Positions 29,241 through 33,341 of a DNA stretch of 33,341 nt are shown in pieces. The stretch covers positions 1 to 33,341 of the forward strand of contig RPFO01000688.1 of NCBI GenBank assembly GCA_009746045.1. The letters are read 5' to 3'. The position numbers were made by a program, and so were the translations under genes. The number at the start of each line of letters is the position of its first letter. Position 1 is the stretch's first letter. The notes beneath the pieces were generated by a model. That model was not told the DNA's origin and did not search any database. It saw nothing but the letters and a program-made list of their open reading frames with translations. Source of the DNA: Mesostigma viride. Taxonomy: Eukaryota > Streptophyta > Mesostigmatophyceae > Mesostigmatales > Mesostigmataceae.

Positions 29241-29625
29241 ATGGATACAGGGCAGACAGCTGGGCACAGTGATGCCTATACACTGCCCGAGCGGTAGGAG
29301 ACGGCTCTACGGCGATCAACGTGTGGCACGTACCGCCTGCAGCGAGAAAGCCAGCCAGCCCCCCTCCCATCCCAGCAAACAATTCTAGCAATACAACCCC
29401 TTCGGACAAGACCCGCGACTCTGCCACAACATCGGCACAGAAGTTACCTTCGGTTGTCGCGACAGCCACTTGGACTGCGATTGCCGCGGGAGATGAGAGA
29501 GTTGTTGCTGCCGCACCGCGTTGGTGACGTGCTGACGCAAAAGGGCCTGCCGCGCTTGCGGCTGCTGTCGCGCCGCCCACGTGCTCTGCAATGAGGCCCG
29601 TCCCACCAGCGCTGTTGGGATGCAC
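29149..29625 (-). CDS. DNA methyltransferase N-terminal part (motifs I-II)
   Basis: The S-adenosylmethionine-binding motif I, VLLELFAGMGGGLAGF, starts near residue 78 (about 29394). Motif II, LIAVEPSPTARAVYRHH, follows at 103-119, carrying the acidic residue that usually contacts the SAM ribose. The 60-odd residues before it form an Ala-rich linker that overlaps the end of the protease frame for about 240 bases. Near 29235-29245 the frame must shift by -1 to continue into the part carrying the catalytic Cys. Motifs I, II, IV, VI, VIII and X together make the C5-methyltransferase assignment firm, although they are split over two frames in this copy. Confidence 0.88.
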   Translation of the reverse strand: MHPNSAGGTGLIAEHVGGATAAASAAGPFASARHQRGAAATTLSSPAAIAVQVAVATTEGNFCADVVAESRVLSEGVVLLELFAGMGGGLAGFLAAGGTCHTLIAVEPSPTARAVYRHHCAQLSALYPSQFLRLRGQIRLGSALRISVLLGRFMCEAF

Positions 29626-30857
29626 GGCCGATGCTTATCACGCACAGCCCCCCCAGCTGCCGTGACCTCCCCCATCCGTACCTCCACCACCGCGTCGCGC
29701 GAGCCAGCCTCGACCCGGTTGACCGTCGAGACACGCACTGCCCCAGTGTCCGAGCTGTAGCAGCTCACCGGGATGCTTGCTTGGCGCATGGCGTCACCGT
29801 CTCTGTCAACGATGTACACCGCGCGGCCTTCCCACATGCGTACCTCGAGCCGCATGGGAAACATGACCTCCATGCCGACCAGCACGTCATACGATGACTG
29901 CTCGGTCACAAGGGCATTCACAGGGATGCAGGCCATGTCGGATGGCCTGAGCGGGTTGAGGATGACCATTACCTGGACCGCAGTCATGGCAAAGGGTTTA
30001 GCGGCAGGGCCCTGCCAGCCCGCCACGGACACATGACTGTCCCGCAGCCCGCCATTCTCCCTGGTTAGGTTGAGCAACTGGGCCAGCCGAGCACTGATGA
30101 CGAGTGGCTGGGCCCCGCTGTCCAGTTTCACGACCAATTCATGGTCAGTACTGTAGACCACGTTGCTCAGGGGCTCCCCGTGCCCCTGCGCCTGAAACGC
30201 CATTGCTGGCTCACCATCCGGATATGAGGTGACAGTGGGTGCCCTAGGCACTACGCACGCCCGCTGCGCGTTGTCCAAGACACCATGAGCGACATGACCC
30301 ACGACTACCGAAGCCGATGCAGGGCGATGCCCAAATGTGGCTGTCTCAGCGTTGTGCAACCTACGGGCGTCCATTGTGTCAGCGTACCGCTGTACCTCTG
30401 ACGCATGCGACCCGAGCACCTCCACGGCCCGCTGACCGAACCACTCGACCACTTGCCGGGGAGTGTATGCAGGCGTGTCCACGACCGACGGCATAGGGTA
30501 TAATGGCAACAACCTGCGCCGCTGCTCTGCCCCAGCAGGATTGTCGTGTTCCAGGGTGGAGCCGGTCCGAGCGGGAGCCATGCGAAAGGACTGAGGCAAC
30601 TGCCCCACAGTCTCACTTGGCTGCCCCACCTGAAACGACGGCGGTGCACGTGCTTGCTTCCCTCGCGCGCCAACTGCGTGGATGTCCAACGCCATCACGT
30701 CGGCTGGCCGCCAGAAGTCCTCGTCCCTGTATTGAACCTGCGATCCCCCATCCTCCCTTTCACGCCCCCCGCCTCGCCCGTCGGCTGAATGATGACCACC
30801 CCCGCGTCCACCTTCTTGTCCTCCACGTCCGCAAAGTGCACCCCCGGCGCTGGGCAC
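29385..30857 (-). CDS. pol: gypsy pol N-terminus with aspartic protease
   Basis: A 490-codon frame. The first ~60 residues overlap the end of the zinc-knuckle frame and are partly out-of-frame shadow; coding sense begins near VQYRDEDFWRPADVMALDI. The retropepsin-like domain has ELVVKLDSGAQPLVIS (catalytic Asp246 in DSG), AVQVMVILNPL, and the flap/core SSYDVLVGMEVMF near 322-332. The last 60 or so residues run antisense to meaning, where the methyltransferase frame has already begun. Role: cleavage of the Gag-Pol polyprotein. Placement directly before the methyltransferase suggests the latter is released by this protease, by inference. Confidence 0.85.
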   Translation of the reverse strand: MPSAGGALCGRGGQEGGRGGGHHSADGRGGGREREDGGSQVQYRDEDFWRPADVMALDIHAVGARGKQARAPPSFQVGQPSETVGQLPQSFRMAPARTGSTLEHDNPAGAEQRRRLLPLYPMPSVVDTPAYTPRQVVEWFGQRAVEVLGSHASEVQRYADTMDARRLHNAETATFGHRPASASVVVGHVAHGVLDNAQRACVVPRAPTVTSYPDGEPAMAFQAQGHGEPLSNVVYSTDHELVVKLDSGAQPLVISARLAQLLNLTRENGGLRDSHVSVAGWQGPAAKPFAMTAVQVMVILNPLRPSDMACIPVNALVTEQSSYDVLVGMEVMFPMRLEVRMWEGRAVYIVDRDGDAMRQASIPVSCYSSDTGAVRVSTVNRVEAGSRDAVVEVRMGEVTAAGGAVRDKHRPCIPTALVGRASLQSTWAARQQPQARQALLRQHVTNAVRQQQLSHLPRQSQSKWLSRQPKVTSVPMLWQSRGSCPKGLYC

Positions 30858-32271
30858 TGCCCCGCCAGATGGGTGCGGACCGTTGCCGGGTGTGACTTCT
30901 TACACGCCTTGGGACAATCACGTTTGATGTGCCCATCCTGACCGCACAGGAAGCAGCCCGATTTGCGCGCATCCGTCCTACCCGTCTGTGAGGACGTGCC
31001 CCCCCAGCTCGCGTCGGGGCGGCAGCGTCCTTGTTGCCGCCAGCGGCGTTACCCTGGGTTGCATCATGCGATGAGGCGTTGCGAGACCCCCCTTGGTTCC
31101 TGCTAGCACCGTGGCCGCCTTGCGGGCGCGCTTGTCTTGTGGCAGACGACTCACCCGACTTGGCCTTGGTCAGCGCGTCGACCTTGGCCTGCAGCTCGGC
31201 CACCACCGTGCTTACCGAGATCCGGCCTTGCGCGTGTCGTCGCATCATGGCCCTGACCTCAATGCACAGTGACCGCAATCGCCACGGCTGGCCGTTGGGC
31301 GGCGTGGGCAGCTCCATCTCCTTGGAGCCTAGCGCTTGCAGCCATTTCTGACACGCCAGCTTTTCGGACCAGTCCTCCACTTCGCCGGCGAACTCCATGA
31401 GGCGCTCGTAAGATTGCTCCGGGGTTTCACCCTCGGCTATCTTGAAACTGCGCCACTCACGCTCTGCCTTGATGGTCTCCACCGGGTATTCCTGGCGAAG
31501 GAGGCCCCACAGTTCCTCGGCAGGGTCGACACCATACATGATGTTGTCATAGTCGGGCTGGCCACGCCCGTCGAAGCCGAACCACACGTCCGTGTGACGC
31601 GTGTACAGCGAGACCTCTCTCCACTGCTCCACCAGCCTAGCCACTCGCCTCAGCGTAAGGCCGTGAAAGAAGAAATGCATGTTGTTCATCACAAACTCAT
31701 GCATTACAGCGCCTTGCGTAGTCATGTATTGCAGATCAATCCATGACTTGTACGCGTTGTAGGCCTGCGCCAGCGTGGCCAGATTGCCGGTTGTGGAGAA
31801 CTTCTCGCGCATGTCCACCCGTGGTAGGGTGGGCATCTTCGCGCCTTCAGGTATGAGGCGCACCCTTTGCGGGTACTGCACCCCATCGGCATCCTCCGGC
31901 GGTCGCTGAGCTGCGCGTCCCTGCGCCAGCGTGCTTGGGCGTGCTGCCTCCCGTACTCGGAAAGCCAGCGGCGTGGTTATGTCCTCCATGGGCGGAATGC
32001 GCCCGATTGGCACACTTGACCACCGTGCAGTCGACCCGCCGGTCAGCGCCCCACCGCCTCGCCCAAACGGAATTGAGACCCCGCCTGGCAGCATGCGTCC
32101 TGGTGCACCCCTGCGTGGGTCCATCGCGCGCGCCAGCCCTGCCCCGTTCTCCTCGTGCAATCCGTCTCGCGCTTGATCGAAAGGCAGGCGCCTGGGCGCC
32201 AGCGTATACTCGCCCCGTGGCTGACCATCCGCCTCACCAAGCAAGTCGTGTTGGGTTAGCGACCCAGCCAA
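30760..32271 (-). CDS. gag: gypsy gag, capsid region and zinc knuckle
   Basis: From about 31900 down the frame encodes a retrotransposon_gag-like helical domain: YNAYKSWIDLQYMTTQGAVMHEF, then LWGLLRQEYPVETIKAEREWRSF and LACQKWLQALGSKEMELP, followed by LRSLCIEVRAMMRRHAQG. It ends in a Gly/Asn/Ser/Arg-rich tract. The CCHC knuckle CFLCGQDGHIKRDC lies at about 30955-30912 in the -1 frame, so the last 80 codons of this frame are not the true reading. A further -1 change near 30790 leads to the protease. Role: particle assembly and RNA binding. Confidence 0.85.
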   Translation of the reverse strand: MAGSLTQHDLLGEADGQPRGEYTLAPRRLPFDQARDGLHEENGAGLARAMDPRRGAPGRMLPGGVSIPFGRGGGALTGGSTARWSSVPIGRIPPMEDITTPLAFRVREAARPSTLAQGRAAQRPPEDADGVQYPQRVRLIPEGAKMPTLPRVDMREKFSTTGNLATLAQAYNAYKSWIDLQYMTTQGAVMHEFVMNNMHFFFHGLTLRRVARLVEQWREVSLYTRHTDVWFGFDGRGQPDYDNIMYGVDPAEELWGLLRQEYPVETIKAEREWRSFKIAEGETPEQSYERLMEFAGEVEDWSEKLACQKWLQALGSKEMELPTPPNGQPWRLRSLCIEVRAMMRRHAQGRISVSTVVAELQAKVDALTKAKSGESSATRQARPQGGHGASRNQGGSRNASSHDATQGNAAGGNKDAAAPTRAGGARPHRRVGRMRANRAASCAVRMGTSNVIVPRRVRSHTRQRSAPIWRGSAQRRGCTLRTWRTRRWTRGWSSFSRRARRGA

Positions 32272-32669
32272 AACCCCGGTTCCATCGGAGCCCTTCCCGC
32301 CGCATTACCTGAGGTTGGCGGCTGGTCCCGCTCCCTCGGCTCCGCGGCAACACCACTTGGGCCCGGCATCGATGCCTGCCCGTCCCATGGTGTGGACTGC
32401 AGATGACGACCCTCTACGGCCACCAATCTGTCGGTCACTTCCCGCATCTGCAGCGCCAGTTGCTGCTGCAACTGTTGCGACTGTTGCTGCATCTGCGCTT
32501 GCATCTGCGCGAACAGCGCCACCATACTCAGCGGCGCTTCTTGGTCGCGACTCTCACCCACTGCGGGTACGGCGGGAGGAATCCCGCCATTCGACCCCGG
32601 AGCGGACGTGTCGGCATCTGCTCTATTTGCATCCGCCATGGCTCGAGTCTGCGCTCGCGTCAGTGGCAT
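32256..32669 (-). CDS. gag: gypsy gag N-terminus with Gln-rich coiled coil
   Basis: ATG at 32669 opens MPLTRAQTRAMADANRAD, then a Pro/Gly linker and a heptad-like Gln/Met/Leu segment (FAQMQAQMQQQSQQLQQQLA, continuing to EVTDRLVAVE), probably a multimerising coiled coil. The frame closes at TAA 32256 but the adjoining gag frame begins in the overlap. A -1 change near 32290, in a G-rich run, would make one continuous Gag. Confidence 0.75.
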   Translation of the reverse strand: MPLTRAQTRAMADANRADADTSAPGSNGGIPPAVPAVGESRDQEAPLSMVALFAQMQAQMQQQSQQLQQQLALQMREVTDRLVAVEGRHLQSTPWDGQASMPGPSGVAAEPRERDQPPTSGNAAGRAPMEPGFWLGR

Positions 32670-33139
32670 GCACCAGCTGACCGATGGGCAAAACAAGAAC
32701 CAACAAGCCTAGGTTTCGCTGAGAAGAAGCAACAACCAAAGGCTTTATATCAGGCGTCAAGGTAACGAAACGACTCGACTAGCCTGCCAGAAAAAGACAA
32801 GAGCCAGCAAATTCTGGCTAGTTCTATTTTCTTTAAATCTATCTCAAGCAGTGTTTCTAGTGAGGGTTTTTGCTCGCGTCAGCCTGGCTGACTCGCCGCC
32901 GTTGGACGGCTGACGCGCCGCCAACGGCGGCGCGTCAGACAGCTGACTCGTTGCCAACGGCGGCAAGTTAGCCAATGGAAGCTCAAGTGGGGAATCCGAA
33001 AGGGGTTCTCTTGCTACAGGGCCGAACGACCCCTGAGATAAGGTTTGGGGCACATGTCTAGCTTTTGAGTCAGTCTGACTTGTAAAAGCGCAGCGAGAAA
33101 TGCGTTCGATCCATGATACAAAATTCAGAATAATATGAC
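32670..33139. other. Region upstream of the gypsy gag; no LTR recognised
   Basis: Possible leader or 5' LTR remnant of the gypsy element. No second copy is visible in the window and no convincing tRNA-complementary site is seen. It contains a GCCGCC/GGCGGC palindrome cluster at 32890-32970 and a Pro/Leu/Ala-rich minus ORF (32844-33053) of doubtful reality. Confidence 0.4.
32910..32938. repeat. 29-bp near-perfect palindrome
   Basis: CTGACGCGCCGCC and its exact complement GGCGGCGCGTCAG flank AAC. Partial copies of the same arms occur on both sides (GACTCGCCGCCG at 32890, GCCAACGGCGGC at 32952), forming a nested hairpin cluster. Confidence 0.9.
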
Positions 33140-33340
33140 CTACTTCAACTGTTTTTCTGAATTTACTGTTACACTTAATTTCCCAGAATCTGGCTTGTCC
33201 AATGATGTTTCCTTCTCGGACGACCTGCCTGGGGGCTCACCAGCATTGCCGGACTGAGCCGATGCTGCTGCTACACCACTGGCAGCATTGCTATCATTTC
33301 CCCTTTTCCTCTTGCTGCGGTTCAGCTCGTTTGCTGCGTG
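33140..33340 (-). CDS. 3' end of an unidentified gene, cut by the window edge
   Basis: Sixty-six codons are open from the right edge to TAG at 33140-33142. The peptide begins HAANELNRSKRKRGND, a basic nuclear-localisation-like cluster, then Ser/Ala/Gly/Glu-rich, disordered sequence ending KQLK. The start lies outside the window. It could be a host gene or another element's ORF. Confidence 0.4.
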   Translation of the reverse strand, partial: HAANELNRSKRKRGNDSNAASGVAAASAQSGNAGEPPGRSSEKETSLDKPDSGKLSVTVNSEKQLK

Positions 33341-33341
33341 A

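Larger units (their letters stand above)
25215..32669 (-). mobile_element. Ty3/gypsy-type retrotransposon carrying a DNA methyltransferase
   Basis: Minus-strand order: gag (32669-~30960), zinc knuckle, aspartic protease, C5-methyltransferase, RT, RNase H, integrase. RT and RNase H ahead of integrase is Ty3/gypsy order. The methyltransferase sits between protease and RT, and its C-terminal part is in one open frame with RT-RNase H. No LTR pair was found: sequence right of 32669 and left of 25215 shows no shared block I can see, and the integrase C-terminus stops short beside the 184-bp satellite, so the copy is probably 3'-truncated. At least nine one-base frame changes occur, all in the -1 direction. 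Domain recognition is strong; activity of this copy is doubtful. Confidence 0.9.

Noticed and set aside
29385-29625. Programmed -1 frameshift between protease and methyltransferase
   Set aside because: The overlap is suggestive, but the same -1 change occurs at eight other places, including inside domains, so deletion error or decay explains it more simply.
24180-33139. LTR pair for the gypsy-DNMT element
   Set aside because: I compared the flanks by eye and saw no shared block; the left flank is satellite and the right flank is unique in this window.

Overview
This is a eukaryotic, repeat-dominated stretch with no bacterial operon logic. Evidence includes GT-AG introns, short (TTTAGGG)n plant-type telomeric repeats, a LINE reverse-transcriptase fragment, a CACTA transposase remnant, two TTAA-flanked piggyBac-like elements, a complete Ty1/copia-type LTR element and a Ty3/gypsy-type element. 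The Ty3/gypsy element carries a C5 cytosine methyltransferase (DNMT) domain inside pol. From memory of the literature, DNMT-bearing retrotransposons are described in charophyte algae (Klebsormidium) and in dinoflagellates (Symbiodinium). With TTTAGGG repeats and ordinary GT-AG introns, a streptophyte alga is my best guess, but it is unproven.

Layout. 1-800: LINE RT C-terminal fragment (minus). 1415-3125: piggyBac-like element 1. 3516-3895: interstitial telomeric repeats and an A/T-rich minisatellite. 3892-5405: frameshifted CACTA transposase (minus). 5543-5955: unidentified coding-like exon(s) (minus). 6164-8107: tandem duplication that copied the start of a spliced gene. 8048-10453: that gene (plus), encoding a Pro/Lys/Ala-rich protein of unknown function with frame breaks. 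10975-12330: piggyBac-like element 2. 12831-21309: complete copia-type element (minus) with 640/647-bp LTRs and a GATAG target-site duplication; it split an older integrase-like coding fragment (12728-12830 plus 21315-21511). 21914-22085: short zinc-ribbon exon candidate. 22403-23800: about 1.16 kb of (GGGA)n-type repeat, then 230 bp of (GCGT)n. 24290-25125: 184-bp satellite abutting the truncated 3' end of the gypsy element. 25215-32669: gypsy-DNMT element (minus). 33140-33340: 3' end of a gene or ORF running off the window.

The two large retroelements hold the main biology. The copia element has an extra ORF ahead of gag, a Gag ending in UGA CUAG (a readthrough-type stop context) with pol open in the same frame, and a protease-like domain between integrase and RT instead of ahead of integrase. 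The gypsy element reads Gag-zinc knuckle-protease-DNMT-RT-RNase H-integrase. All nine frame changes I could trace in it go in the same direction (-1), with no nonsense codon needed to explain them. That pattern suggests systematic single-base deletions, by decay or by sequencing error, more than programmed frameshifting.

All assignments come from reading motifs by eye; no database search was possible.
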